In this document: positions 24,001-36,345 of the stretch, in pieces | How positions within the stretch are numbered: position 1 is the first letter of the stretch | Layout of the letters: the number at the start of each line of letters is the position of its first letter | NCBI GenBank assembly: GCA_037126765.1 | Contig: JBBCBC010000001.1 | Coordinates: 24,412,804-24,476,803, forward strand | Source: Stenogyne calaminthoides | Taxonomy: Eukaryota; Streptophyta; Magnoliopsida; Lamiales; Lamiaceae | DNA: 64,000 bases | Reading direction: 5' to 3' | Program-made: the position numbers and the translations under genes | The notes under the pieces: generated by a model | The model's database searches: none | The model's input: the letters and a program-made list of their open reading frames with translations, nothing else | What the model was told of the DNA's origin: nothing

Positions 24001-26272
24001 TGATCCTACTTTGTATAGATCAATGATTGGAAGTCTTTTGTACTTAACTTCTAGTAGGCCTGAGATTATGTATAGTGTTTGTCTTTGTTCTAGATATCAA
24101 GCTAATCCTAAGGAATCACATCTCAATTCTGTAAAAAGAATTATAAGATATGTGGCTGGAACATGTGATCTAGGTATTTGGTACTCAAAGGATACTAATT
24201 GCTCTTTAGTTGGCTATAGTGATGCAGATTGGGCAGGTGATTGTGATGACAGAAAAAGTACTAGTGGGGGATGTTTCTACATGGGAAACAACATTATCTC
24301 CTGGCATAGTAAGAAATAGAATTGTGTTTCATAATCTACAACTGAGTTTGAATATGTTGTTGCTGGAAGTTGCTGCACTCAACGGCTATGGCTTAAAAAG
24401 ATGTTTGATGATTATGGATTGGAAAGTGGTATTTTGACTCTTTATTGTGATAATACTAGTGCTATCAATGTTGGGAAATTTATAGTTTTGATGAAAGTTC
24501 AGAAAACACATGTAATAGGACCCGGTCGGACACATTGGATCGATGTTTATATTACCTGCATAGGAGACCAGTTGATAATTACTGTATAGAACAACTGATG
24601 TAATAGATAGGTCACATATTGAGGGGGAACTCAATATGTATAGGTCAGATCTGAAGACTCAAAGAACAGCTGATATCCGACGGGCCCTTAACGCTTAGAA
24701 AAGAAGCAGAAGATCGACGATCCGATCCGGTCAGATTATCAAACCAAGGCATGAAGCTCAAACTCAGAATACTTGAAGATCAAATGACTTCCAGAAGATC
24801 AGACCAGAAGACCTACATCAGCCAAGTCTGCTAGTTGAAGCTAAGTCAACCAGCGTCAGAAGACTCTACCAGTAGATCGATCGATTCAGATCGATCAAAG
24901 TCACCACCAGTGAAATCTGATGTTTCACCTAATCATACGTCGATGATCTGAACAAGAAGAATGTCAAACTTAGTTGGAAGAATAGCACTGAAAAGTGAGT
25001 CTGCTATCCAATAAGAACAAGACACGATGATCGAGCCGCAATCAAGGGATTTGATTTTACCCTCTTCAGAACGGGCTACAAAGTACAAATTCACGCTTTT
25101 CGGCCATGCCGTTCCTGAAGCTAGTCACATCAAGCCTGCAAGTCTACCAAATATAGCCTAAAATTCAAATTGCTCTCCAACGGCTCTTTGATTTCAAGGT
25201 CTATATATATGGGATTACACTTTAGAGTGAGATACGGAAATAACGAACGAAAAAATTTGAACAATCAAGAAGCTCAAGCTAATTTGATTTCAGACAAGAA
25301 CACGATCAAGAAGATTAATCTTTATTAAGTGTTCATCCCATAAGTTCTTAGCATAGAAATCTTTTCATCTAGGCATTGAAAGTCGCTTATACATAAAGAA
25401 AAGATTTCATAGTTGGAACTAAACAATCTTATCCAAACCCTCAAGTTAGGTTAAGTTGTTTAGCAAGATTTCGCACTAGGGTTTCTAGTTACGATTTACA
25501 GGATCGATTGAGTGTGAACTCTTTAAACATCTAGTGGGTATTGTCTTGTGTTGGACTAACACATAAAACTAAGTCCGATTGGTTAAGTCGGTGCCCTTGT
25601 GATAGGGAAGAGTGGGACGAGGGACCTGGTTTGTCCGAACCACTATAAATCTTGTGTGCCTCTCTTTGCTTTGATTAATTGTTTACACGATTGCACACAA
25701 CCTTTAAAGAGCATACATATTCCAAGTTGAGATCAGCTAGCACCAAGCTTCTGATCTGATCATACTTGACACTTCAGTCAACTGATTAAAAGATTAACTT
25801 TGGAATCTGATTTATCAAAACCGGTTTTTTTCACGGGTAAAACTTAAGCTTCCGTGATACATCAGTTAAAGCGATGAATTCGAATCGATCGCTTCAGCGT
25901 CGACAAGAAGTTGATTATCACCAAACCGATTCACTCAGACTCTGATCAAAGCTTAAGCGCCCTCACACCTGATCTGTACAAAAAGTTTTCAGAAGTCTAT
26001 TCACCCCTCCCCTCTAGACTTCTGCCCTCACTAAAACCCGTTCGGGACCTACAATCAATATTTCCAAGAATCCTGTGCAACATTCTTTGACTAAGCATAT
26101 AAGTATAAGACATCACTTCATAAGAGATCTTGTAGAGAAAGAAGTTGTGAAGTTAGAATACATTTCTACTGAAAAACAACTTGCTGACATTTTCACAAAA
26201 GCCCTTGATTATGAGAGGTTTCTTCACTTAGAAAATCTCTTGGTCTTTGCTATATCTGAAAATAAACACTAG
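21017..26272 (+). pseudogene. pol of element C: protease, integrase, RT, RNase H, split by a solo LTR
   Basis: One open frame runs 21017-24319 (about 1100 codons). In order: a second CCHC knuckle (CFYCAGVGHIRPYC, 21350-21396), protease WYFDSGCSRHMTG (21548-21585), pre-integrase HHCC region (LWHQKLGHANY to CGPCQKGK, about 21920-22050), integrase with Asp (HMDLMGP, 22113), Asp (RSDYGREF, 22300) and Glu (NGIAERKN, 22410), RT with QMDVKAAFLNG and YVDDIVFG (23729-23752), and RNase H starting SDADWAGD (24219). TAG at 24317-24319 and a TAA 15 bases later end the frame within RNase H. The domain continues to 24468, is cut by the solo LTR, and resumes at 26054 to the TAG at 26270-26272 (TKHISIRHHFIRD, ADIFTKALD). 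All catalytic residues visible in protease, integrase and RT are intact. Confidence 0.92.
24469..26053 (+). repeat. Solo LTR of the A/B family inside the RNase H codons of C
   Basis: It begins TGTTGGGAAA and ends GGGACCTACA, 1585 bases, flanked by ATCAA at 24464-24468 and 26054-26058. There is no internal sequence, so it is the product of LTR-LTR recombination. TATA box TATATATA at 25203-25210. The RNase H reading frame on both sides joins exactly if the LTR and one ATCAA are ignored. Confidence 0.94.
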
Positions 26273-27090
26273 ATGTTGTGACAAATATTTCCAAACATTT
26301 GAAGCAACATTGTGGTTCTGATAATAAGTTTGTTTGTTGTTTTGCTTATTTTTTAGCCTTAAATGATAGTGTTTTGATCTTATGGTCTGAATCATGGTTT
26401 AGATACAGAGTCCTGGACATATATCTCTTAAATGCATTAAAAATAAAACACAACTTAGATGTTTAATCACTGAGTAACTATGGGACACGGAGCTCGCTAC
26501 TACGATGTTCTCTTTTCAAAAGGTGATTAAATATACATCCATGTTTGTTCACAATCCATTGAGTAACTATGGGGCACGGAGCTCGCTACTACGATGCACT
26601 CTTTTAAAAAGATGGATCAAATTTTGTGAAACCTTAAGTGATTCAAATTTTATCTATCATACATGATTCGTTTAATGTTCTAGATAAGTTGAATTCATGG
26701 ATTGAACAAGTTATTTGAACTGATTTGTGTCTATTTAATTTTAGATATGGTCTTCTATTTTTCGAAAATGTTTTGGCGGTCACTTACACACCACACGATC
26801 ACATAACTTCAAAGTAGTGGGTGGTTACCTTTGTTCCCACTCCTGGTCGGTTTTCTTGTGGATGTGTGTTATAACCTCCATTCTTTCTTCTCTACTTAAG
26901 TTCGATTTATTTGTGATGTTTAATATTGAAAGCTGAAAACATTGTTGCTGCATATTGGATTCGAGGTTTGTTGTTGTTCCTGTATTATTTCATATTTCTC
27001 GATCATATATGCTTTTTTCCCTCCTATTTTTCGATTTCATTATTTTTAATTACTGTGTATTTATTTGATTGATGAGAAAAAAGAGGTGAA
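26273..27090 (+). other. Spacer of element C after RNase H, with a two-copy direct repeat
   Basis: No ORF. A block of about 55 bases starting TGAGTAACTATGGG and holding CGGAGCTCGCTACTACGATG occurs at 26471 and again at 26560 with a few differences, period 89. The remainder is T-rich. Confidence 0.75.
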
Positions 27091-29324
27091 ATGGTGAAAA
27101 AAACAAAACCCATCGGTCACTCGAAATCATCCACAAACTCACGCAAACCCTTCTCCTCGAATCTTCCTCTCGAAAAAATCTTTCAAAATTCCCCTGAACC
27201 TTCTAATTTGAAATGGCCCGCCAAAATCCAGATTATGATTCCACTGATGTTGGTGGATCATCTTCTTCTTCCGTACCAAAACCCTCTCAGCACGAATTTC
27301 CTGAAGATACTCCTCAATCTCTGGTTCGACTGATCATTGAACAAATGCTCGAGAAAAATCTTCCTGTTCTTCCTGATGTTTTTGTTGGCAAAAGACAAGT
27401 CAACATTAATGACTTTGTTGATCTTTCTGCTAAACCCTTAGTCACGAAATTCTCAAGAACCTTTCTAGAAATACCCTCGTAAACTCCTATTGTTGAATTC
27501 ATTTAAAAACCCTTCTGAAAACCCAAACAAACCGCCGATGTTGAAATGAAATCGCTAACTCCTCTGATTTGAAGGAAGAAGGGGGGAGAAATTGAAGAAC
27601 ATTAGGCTAAGAAAGAAGCAATTGGCTCCCAGAAGAGGTGTTGGTAGATGGGGAAAGAGAAAAATGTCACAAAGAAACTTAGGGAAAAAGGTTGATTATA
27701 CTGGGAAACGTCCTAAGAGAACTGATGGTGGTTCTGATGATCTCATTCATGTTGAGGATTCTGATGAAAAAATGGTTATTCCAAATGTTCCTGTTGCTGA
27801 GCCAAAAGATTCAGATGATGACTTAACCATGCAAGAATTGTTGGCTAAGAAGGAAAGGAGAACCAAACAGAAAAATGATCCTCCGGTGAATCTTTGCTAC
27901 AATGTTCTTTGAATCATCGATCTCGAACCGGACATTGATCCTCAAAGCCGAGGATCTTCAAGAAGAGGAACCTGAAGAAGAGGAACCTGAAGAAGAGGAA
28001 CCCGAAGAAAATGAACCTGAACAAAATGAGTCTGATGATGAACTTGATCAAATCTTTGATGTGGTAATGGAATTTGACTCTGGCTCAGATGATAAGGTTG
28101 AGCATGATAGAAAATTTGTTGCTGTTAAATTCATGCTTAAGAGATTCATTGTGGGTGAAAGGATAATCAAATTGCCTGATTTTGAAGCTCAAAATCTGAT
28201 AGGTTTTCTTGAAAGTAGATCTCTGTTGCATGCTCTACAATATGCCAAACATTATTATGTTACTTGGGTTGCTGAATTTTATGCTAATCTGAAAAAGAGT
28301 TGTGGGAATAGGCAGTCTTCAAACTATGGGAAAGTAAGGTTTAGATACAATGTTGTTACCATTACCCCTAAGATTATAAACATCTTTCGAAGACTAAACA
28401 AGTGGAAGATGATTTGAGAATTGGACATAGGGGAAGTGATGTCATCATCACCGGTGGTAGACATTCGTGTGGACTTTACAATTTTTGGTGGCCGCAAAAA
28501 ACCGACCTCTTTATACTGTGTGATGCATAAGTCGCTAGTCTCTAATTGGTTGTCTTCCAAGAATTCTCTTTGTGTTAACCAAGGAACAGCATTCTTGCTA
28601 TACAAGATTGTGCACTGAACAAATTCAACATGGGTCAAATCATATTTGACAACATTGATCCTATCTGCCGGTAAACACTCTGGAAGGAACTATTATGCCA
28701 TATCCAAGTTTGATCATCAACTCTTGGATAGATCGGAGTTTGAGAGACATAGAGGAGAGAGGATCAAGAGGTATATGCCAACTTTTGGTATCTCACATGT
28801 ATCGAGGTCCGAAACCGTCTTTGTTGATCTACCTTTGGAAGATCTCGCATCAAGAAGTTTTAAAAATGTTGCCCATCCTGTTGGCAACATTCCTTATCAA
28901 AGAATCGAAAAGAATGGTACACCCTCTGTTCATTTTACAAACTCTTTCATTCTCGATCGACATTTCCATCCAAAGAACATAGATGCTTTACTTAAACAAA
29001 GAATTCTTCCGGAGAAAACCTTTTTACTCCAACGGGGGGAGGATCACCGATGATGGTCCTAATGATGGTGGTGATGATGGAGCTGGTCCATCTCGCCATG
29101 CAGGTGAGAAGGATGATGCATCAGATGCTGCTGAAGATGATGTTGATGTTGCTGCTAATCGTAATAATCAAGATGAAGATGGAGTTGTTAATGAGACCTG
29201 TGGAGGATGTTGTGGAAGATGTACTAATATCGATGTTGTTTTTCTTCGGCCGAACAAATGGTACCTGATGATGTTGAACCGGTTGATGATAGCCCTGCTT
29301 ACACTGATGATGAGGTGTTGGTGA
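27091..29324 (+). pseudogene. Extra 3' ORF of element C, frameshifted
   Basis: Starting with MVKKTKPIGHSKSSTNSRK at 27091, coding-like sequence continues in changing frames (27213-27482, 27592-27912, 27902-28417, 28421-28618, 28646-29053). It holds Lys/Arg-rich stretches, an acidic repeat of (EEEPE) units at 27957-28030 encoded by a 15-base tandem repeat, and a block VAEFYANLKK followed by V.FRYNVVTITPKIIN. That block resembles the domain often annotated as putative plant transposon protein in retroelement ORFs (recalled by pattern, not searched). Asp-rich sequence follows at 29040-29300. Position after RNase H matches the env-like ORF of SIRE elements. Function unknown. It is not recognisably related to the third ORF of A and B. 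Confidence 0.6.
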
Positions 29325-29402
29325 CACCTACCAGGGAGAATTTGTCTCCAGAGAGCATTGTTATCATTGATCGGCTTTATGGAGCCGATAATCGGTGATT
29401 GG

Positions 29403-30961
29403 TGTAGGGTTAACGGGTTAAGTGGGCGTAAGTCTAGAGGGAGGGTGAATAGACTTCAAAACTTTTCGTCTTGGCAGGGTGTGAGAGCGAGATAGCTTCG
29501 ATCGAAAAGCGAGTGAATCGGTTTGGTCGATAACCAACTTATCAACGCCGTAAAGCGATCGATTCGGTAACTATCGATTAAGCGATGTGTCGGAAGCTTA
29601 AGTTTTACCCGTGTGAAAAACCGTTTTGTATAAATCGATTCCAAGTTTTATCTTTTTAATCGGATGACGAAATATCAGTCCGTCGGATCGAAGCTTGGTG
29701 TCTTTATCGATCTTAACTTAGAATGTATGCGCTTTTAAGATTGTGCGATGTGAGAGCGATTAATCAAAGCGATAAAAGGCACACAAGATTTATAGTGGTT
29801 CGGACAAACCCGGTCCTACGCCCACTCTTCCCTTTCACAAAGGGCACCAACTTAACCGACTTAACCGATGGACTTAGTTTAGTGTGTTAGTCCAACACAA
29901 AGACACCAACAGATGTTTTAAGAGTTCTCACTCAACCGATCCCGTAAATCAAGACTAGAAACCCTAGATCGAATCTTGCTAAACAACTTATCCTAACTTG
30001 GGGTTTGGGTAAGATTGTTGAGGTTCCAACTATGAAATCTTTCTTAGCATGCTGACCTTAAAAGCTAGATGAAAAGATTTCTTGCTAAGAACTTATGGGA
30101 TGAACACAATATAAAAATAAGCTTGTTGTTGTGTTCTTCGTATGGAAATCGACTATAGTTTGAGCTTCGTGATTATGTTGTTTGTCCAAGCATTTTTCGT
30201 GTCACTTTCAAGTGTGATCCCATATTTATAGACCTTGAGATCAAAGAGCCGTTGGAGAGCAATTTGAATCTCGAGGCTATTTTAGGTAGACTTGCGGGCT
30301 TGATGTGGCGTGCTTGAGAACGGCATGGCCGAAAAGCGTGAATGTGTATTTTATAGCCGTTTGAGAGAGCAACATCGAATCCGCGAGTATCAGCTCTGTT
30401 CATACGTGTTTCTTCCTTATTGGATGGAAGCCTTGCTTTGCAGTGTTGTTCCTCCAGCTAAGGTTGGTATTCTTCTTGTTTAGATCGCAGATGTATGATA
30501 AGATGAAACATCAGTTTTCATCTTATGGTGACCGATCGATCGAATCGATCGATCTACTCGATAGTCTTCTTCGGCGCTGACTGACTTAGCTTCAACCGGC
30601 CGACTCTACCGATGTAGGTCTTCTGGTCTGATCTTCTGGAAGTCATCTGATCTTCTAGTATTCGAGGTTTGAGCTTCATGACTTTCATTTGAGTTATCGA
30701 CTAGATCGATTCGACCGATCTTCCGATTCGGTTAACGTTCGCCTGGGTCGGATATCAGCTTTCTTCTGATTCTTCAGATCTGACCTATACATATTGAGTT
30801 CCCCCTCAATATGTGACCTATCTATTACATCAGTTTTTCTATACAATCATTATCAACTGGTCTCCTATCGCAGTAATGTAAACATCAGTCAGCTAACAGG
30901 TCTGACTGGTCCTATTACATGTGTTTTTGGAACTTTCATCAAAACTATAAATTTCCCAACA
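29403..30961 (-). repeat. 3' LTR of element B (1559 bases)
   Basis: Partner of 42427-44001. The minus-strand TATA box TATAAATA is at 30233-30240. At 29460-29700 it differs from its partner mostly by loss of A or T from CAG and CTG words, while 29800-30250 is nearly identical. Confidence 0.92.
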
Positions 30962-30978
30962 ATTTCCCCCTTTTTGAT
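30962..30978 (-). promoter_or_regulatory. Polypurine tract of element B
   Basis: The minus strand reads CAAAAAGGGGGAAAT before TGTTGGGAAA, as in A. Confidence 0.88.
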
Positions 30979-31149
30979 GAAACCAAAACACCTGAGAAAC
31001 CAAACAGTTGATAAGTATAGAACAGTTAAAGAGCAAGTAATCAGAAGACAAAGAGATTTTGTCTTGGGATCAGAAAAATAAACTTTTCATTAGATATGTT
31101 GATTACATGTTACATCAGAAAAGTTTTGAATATAAAAACAGCTGATCCC

Positions 31150-34140
31150 TAGACGTCTTCTGATTCTTCACTCCTTGGGCTTCTATCCTTCTGGCATTTC
31201 TCTTTGGTCTTGTGGAACGTTGAAAATCTGATAGAGTTTCCATTTGACATCGGGTTATCCGCACTTGATCGGGTTATATGTGATTTGCTCAAGATGTCAA
31301 AGTAGAATCTCTCAAATGCCATCTGTCAAATGAGCCATCCGCCTTCTTCGAGTATATTAACAGATCATACTCTTGGTAGATATCTTTACATTTATAAGCT
31401 TGGCCTCATTTTCCGAGATACTTGAAAGTCCGGATATTTATTACAGAAACGGTTGAGGAACTCATCATCTGGTGATTCTTCTTTTGGAACAAGATCAAGG
31501 ACAAAGGCATCTAGAAGCCATTCACTTCGATCTTATTCCATTCCTCAAACCTCTTAAGCGTGTGCGGTGAGTTTTTGGTATGATCTCGCCGACTCTTTCT
31601 TTGTAACCGAGGTTCTAGCAGATTTTCCAATCAATCCTTTCTTAGCCCTTGATTTGAACTTGAGTTTCAACCCTTACCTTGTGCCCGTTTTTTACGCCCT
31701 TCTTCTTTCTTCTTCATCTGCTCTTTGGACAATCTTACACTAGCTTATCACCAGATCCGACTAAATTGTGCTTCGGTGACTTTCCGGTCCGAGTGGATCG
31801 GGTCCAGATTTTGATGTCCCGGCACCAGAAAAGTGACCTTTCTTGCAATTGAGCTTTGTCCATGGGCCTTATCTTCGATGTGTCGGTTGGTTTCTCAGAT
31901 CCTTCCCCTTTTTGGTTTGATCAAAAAAGCGCATTGAGGTGGGAAGTCGAGACCCAAAGTTGATGATAATGCGATTCGGATCATTAGCAGATAAACTGAA
32001 GTTTGAGTGTTAGATTACGAGCAGTTTGTCGGCTCTTTCTTGGCGGTTTCCATTGTAGCGAGAGTGTCCAAATCATTTTGTCAAATTTCTCTTCGATAAC
32101 TCGAGCCTTTTTCTCGATGGCGTCGAAAAAGAGGATTGATTTTGATCCACTGTTTCAAAACTTGTCATCAATCGATTTTTGTAAGCTCAGCAGACATGGT
32201 GGTCATGGATTGGGAGAACCGATCTCGATTGCTTCGATTTGTTTGAGATCGATTTGTCTCGATCGATTAGCACTCCCTCAATCTCTTCTTTCGGAGATCT
32301 TTGAGACAAGATCTCGATCTCCGAAGTTGATCATGGTGATTTGAGATGTAGGAATTGGATCCATCACTTGATCGAGGTTCGGTTGTTTGTGCCTCCGGTG
32401 GTTGGTCGTGAATCGCAAAGACAGTTCCACTTTCATCGGCGACTCTTGCATTCTCCATTTCGGCGTCGGTTTTCGAGCTTCTTGGCGATCTCCACTTTTC
32501 TTCTTCCGCAATTCCAACTTCCCGTGGATCGAGCTTTCCAGATTTATCGGATATTAGCTCCACTTTGGTGATCCCACTTTGGCGGACTTCCTCATATCGA
32601 AGTCAAAATCTGCGAACTCATCCGCACCACCCATACATTCAACAAGTAAGATAAGATCCGAGAAGCTTTAATCGAGATCTCTCGGTGAGGATCTCCATGA
32701 CTTCTTTCTCTCGATAGCGGATGGGCGACCCGGTTGTGGATACGTCTCATCAATCTCGTTCAATTCTTAGTCCGACCATTTTCCCGGTGATGGTCTTTGT
32801 TGATCTGGATACGTGAATTATCTCGGTCGGATACATTGGATGAGATGTGGAAGCTTCGGTTGTGCTTGAGTCGGCGGAAGTTGTCGATTGGTTCGACTGC
32901 GCATGGTTCTCTTTGTAGTGGCGGTTTATATCTGGTTCAGTTCATGAGCGGTGAACTAAAGGGAGAGACATGCTCGTGACTTTTAGTCCGGCGGTGAATC
33001 ACTTTGAGGTTGAGGAGAAGGAGATTTATCATTGGTGCTTCTACCTCGGATCGTTTCGGGCGAGCCCTCGGGTTGAGAAGCTTACTGTCGATTACGTTCT
33101 TTGTTGCGCAATGCATCGATTCGGGCGCTCTTTCTTCTTCGACTCATCGTCTAGTGCTAGAGTCATGGTAGCTTTTGCTTTGCTTTCTTTTGGCCTCTTC
33201 TCCCGAGCCTTCACGGTTTTCGTTTTTTTTTACGTGGAGCAACCGGGTGTGGATGAGGCGCTTTTTCTTTGCTCTTTCCTTTCTTGATTGAATTTTTGTT
33301 GGAGTGGGCTCCTTGTCATCGTCTGGTGGCCCATATATAAGCGTTTTGAAGTTGATGAGAGGAAGGCATTGTAGGACTTGATCCATTCTCGATTCCATTC
33401 GGCGCTTGGCGCTTTGTCCTTCAATATAATCGCAACCTTGTTGAGATTCTTGACTCTCTTTTCGAAAGACACCGCTGGATTCATTGACTCCAAATTTTTC
33501 GTGTTCTTGGAGCAAGATGGCTTTCAGGAAGCCGTGCCAATTGATGTTCTGAGCCCCATCAATTATTGCTGCCATGCTGTACATTTTGACTGATGTGAGA
33601 GCATCTGGGCTAAATGAGATTCCCATGATCGTTCTTGACAGAATGTCAAACAACAGTCTGTACTTTCTTTTGAGCATTGGCCTGATGAATCCGGCTGTCT
33701 GATGTTTGTCTGCCTCTCTTAAGAGCTCCTCTCTGATTTCTTCATCCTCATTCTCCCTGTAGTGTGCAGGTGAGATTCGCCCTTTTGGCAAAATTTGAGC
33801 AGGAGTGAGTGATATGCGCATTTGTCGATCGATTTCTTCTCCGTTGATTGACGACATCGGTTCGTCTCTGTTTTTTTTTTCAGATCCACACTCAAAAGTG
33901 CAAGAATTGAAGTGCTTCATCTTTGCATCCGCATTTGGATTGCGATTGAAAGCGAGCAGAGCAATATGTTTCCAGTCCAGCCTTCTTCAGAATTTGTTCC
34001 ACCTCCATGGATTCAGAATCCTCAGTGGTTCCAAACTGAACGAACTTATCCTCAAAGATCTTCGTTGCCGATTCGCATAGTTGCACATGATCTTTCCTAG
34101 TCCATGAGTGGCCATCTCTGGTGAGATAGACTCATTAAAT
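31150..34140 (-). pseudogene. Third (env-like) ORF of element B, heavily degraded
   Basis: The best-preserved part is 33920-33144 and 34086-33892 on the minus strand: LKRKYRLLFDILSRTIMG, LTSVKMYSMAAIIDGAQNI and a Lys-rich tail correspond to the N-terminal third of the ORF in A (9480-8347). Further left only short matches remain. The region is about 500 bases shorter than in A. The stretch 32200-33300 is rich in TCGATCG-type words and gives long plus-strand ORFs (33,000 area), which I take as by-products of the base changes and not genes. Confidence 0.7.
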
Positions 34141-35269
34141 ATGTGCATAATCAATATCAATATCATACCGCGGAAAACAAAAGGCAATGAAGCATAAATT
34201 CCGAAAAACAACTTTTGAAAACAATGTTTTTATCGGAAAGAAAGATTCATCATTAAGTTTAAAAGAAAATATTACCAGATTCAAATTTTCAGAGAAGATT
34301 TTAAACTCTAAGAAATCGCTTTTGAAACGTAGAGAAAATTTGAAGTTTTTCAAAGTGAAAGTAATGCAAGTTTGTGAAGCAGAAAAACTCGTAAGGTTTG
34401 ATGAATCTTATATAGAGGCGGAGGGTACAATAAGACAAGATTTTGAAGATCAATCGTTTTGAAAAGATTACGCTCAGATTTAGCGGTTTTGATCGTAGGG
34501 TCGGGAAAAACGCACGCGTACACAAAACTTTTGGATTTAAAAGCACGATCAAGTAGCGGTTAATACATGTACCCCACGTCGCATTAAATGATTTGCAGAG
34601 TACACGCCACAAGGATAGTGGGTACAGTAAAGGCAAATAATATCGATCACGATCCGATAAATAAGTAAAGAACAAGAGAAAGCGAGATCGTGATCGGTTG
34701 GTGATGTTATGTCGGTCAATATTACTTTGTCAATGTTGATTCCGCTTTTGTTGATCTTAATCATTACGCCTAAGCCTTAAGAAATTTTAACCGATCCTTT
34801 CAACCGATCTTCTCGGTTGCATCGATTTGTTGAAACTTGAGCTTAGCCGATCTTTCCTTGAAAACGCGTCGATTTCCTTTTGATCCTCCTTGATGGGTTG
34901 AAGTTCCCTTCAACCGATATTTTCGACATAGATCGATATATCGATTTATTGGAGTTTCAAGCTCGGTGATCTCTCATCATCGATCAAGCTCGTAAGTAAT
35001 CGATTTTGGTTGACCTCATCGATTCTTTTGATTAAGCCAATTCTTGGGATAAGTGTTACCACCCAAAACTTAGTCTAGAGTAGTAGCTTCTATTCCCTAA
35101 GTAGGCGTGATTGACATCGTAAATATAAATGCGAATCTCTCGATATGTCAATCAACCGTAAATTTATCCAATTATCAGTCGCGTGATTTCTACACTCTGT
35201 CCTTTTGATGCAAATTTCTCGGATAGGCTTCTTGAAATGAAAATTGCATTTGCATCCTTGCTTGGTCTC
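34141..35269. other. Spacer of element B
   Basis: No convincing gene. The short ORFs on both strands at 34140-34680 correspond to the spacer at 9500-10000 in A and do not share protein sequence with it. Confidence 0.6.
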
Positions 35270-35277
35270 TATAAATT
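35270..35277 (+). promoter_or_regulatory. TATA box of the antisense unit in element B
   Basis: TATAAATT lies 66 bases before the ATG at 35336 and is followed by ACACAACATCACCCATTCA, close to the leader in A (ACACAACATAAACCATTCA). Confidence 0.6.
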
Positions 35278-35335
35278 GGACCAAAGTTTTACACAACATC
35301 ACCCATTCACCATACTTATCTTCTTTGTAAGAATC

Positions 35336-35608
35336 ATGTATCTTGGTGAACCCTTGTTTCCGGTGAGACTTCCGGCAAACACTTTTACACCCTTTTATAT
35401 GGTTTCACCTTCTCAAATCAACCCTTTGCATCCCTTATTGCTGTTTTCTTCATCATCTTCGATTTCACATACGATTGCTGCAAAGCTTCTCTACCACCAG
35501 GGCGGCGGATCTGCTGTTGCAACTGAGAAGACACTTCTCCTAACCGTATGCACCTTGTGTGTCTATCTGGATGACGTAACCAGAACCATCAGACTTAGTC
35601 TGGTATAA
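35336..35608 (+). CDS. Antisense ORF of element B, intact, unknown 90-residue protein
   Basis: ATG at 35336, stop TAA at 35606-35608. The protein is small, with a Pro-rich N-terminal third (LFPVRLP, PSQINP), a Ser-run (FSSSSSISHTI), AKLLYHQGGGSA, then LLLTVCTLCVYLDD and a basic end. The frame could be extended upstream to 35183, but the ATG chosen is the one placed like the start in A and lies after the TATA box and leader. The copy in A aligns without gaps and is broken only by one GAG-to-TAG change. It is encoded opposite to the retroelement's own genes, between RNase H and the third ORF. I recognise no family. It could be a captured host gene fragment or an element-specific regulator. A chance ORF is less likely given the conserved promoter and 3' signals. 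Confidence 0.55.
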   Translation: MYLGEPLFPVRLPANTFTPFYMVSPSQINPLHPLLLFSSSSSISHTIAAKLLYHQGGGSAVATEKTLLLTVCTLCVYLDDVTRTIRLSLV

Positions 35609-36006
35609 AATATGCAGCACATGTGCCCATGAGATCTGACGACCAACTCTTTGGCACACGTGCTCCATTTAACAGCTGGAGAGCCCTATTACTCTCCTTT
35701 TAGGGCTCCAGGCTTAAGAATCCTATCAATGCCGCTCTCACTTCACTTGGAGAGTCCATCAGTTTGCGGCATGGGATTACCTTTCAAGCCCCCCTCACCC
35801 TGTTAAGTGGGGAAAAATGAGAGCGTCAGATTTCATAAAATCTCTCTCTCTTCCCTTCTTTAACACTTAACCAATGAGTTCGGGTTTGGGTTTGGATGAA
35901 GGTTTAGGGTTTCTAGGTTTAGGATTTTGGTTAACATTTATGTCTTGACCTCGGGTCTTCTTGTACTTGTAACTTCGTAATGTAACCTCACCTTCGGGTT
36001 TTTATC

Positions 36007-36012
36007 AATGAA
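36007..36012 (+). terminator. Polyadenylation-type signal of the antisense unit in B
   Basis: AATGAA in TTATCAATGAAAAA, preceded by TTGTACTTGTAA at about 35961. It matches the arrangement at 11212 and 11305 in A. Confidence 0.45.
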
Positions 36013-36345
36013 AAATTACATTATTTCATCGTTGTGTAAATTCACCTTTCTTATGCGATTGTTAGCTCTTAATCTCTGAATCTTGCTTGTTGAATATCGC
36101 CTAAATCGATTCACAAAGAAATACTATAACCAAATTGATTTAATCGGATAATCCTTTAAACCGAGCATTTTCCTTTAATCGATAAACCTTGAATCGATCG
36201 GTTCCTTTAAATCGATAGACTTTAAATCGATAAACTAAAATCGATCGATTCCTTTGGATCGGTAGCGTGTAAGTCGACGATTTTTGCTTATCGGTCTCTT
36301 GAGATCGGTTAAGATACCAAACTCAACTGATTTCTCTCGATCTGG

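Noticed and set aside
32003..33593. Several long plus-strand ORFs opposite the third ORF of B
   Set aside because: They overlap each other in different frames, are Ser/Arg/Phe-rich as expected for the reverse of a Glu/Lys-rich coding region, and lie in a patch of altered bases. A has no counterparts.
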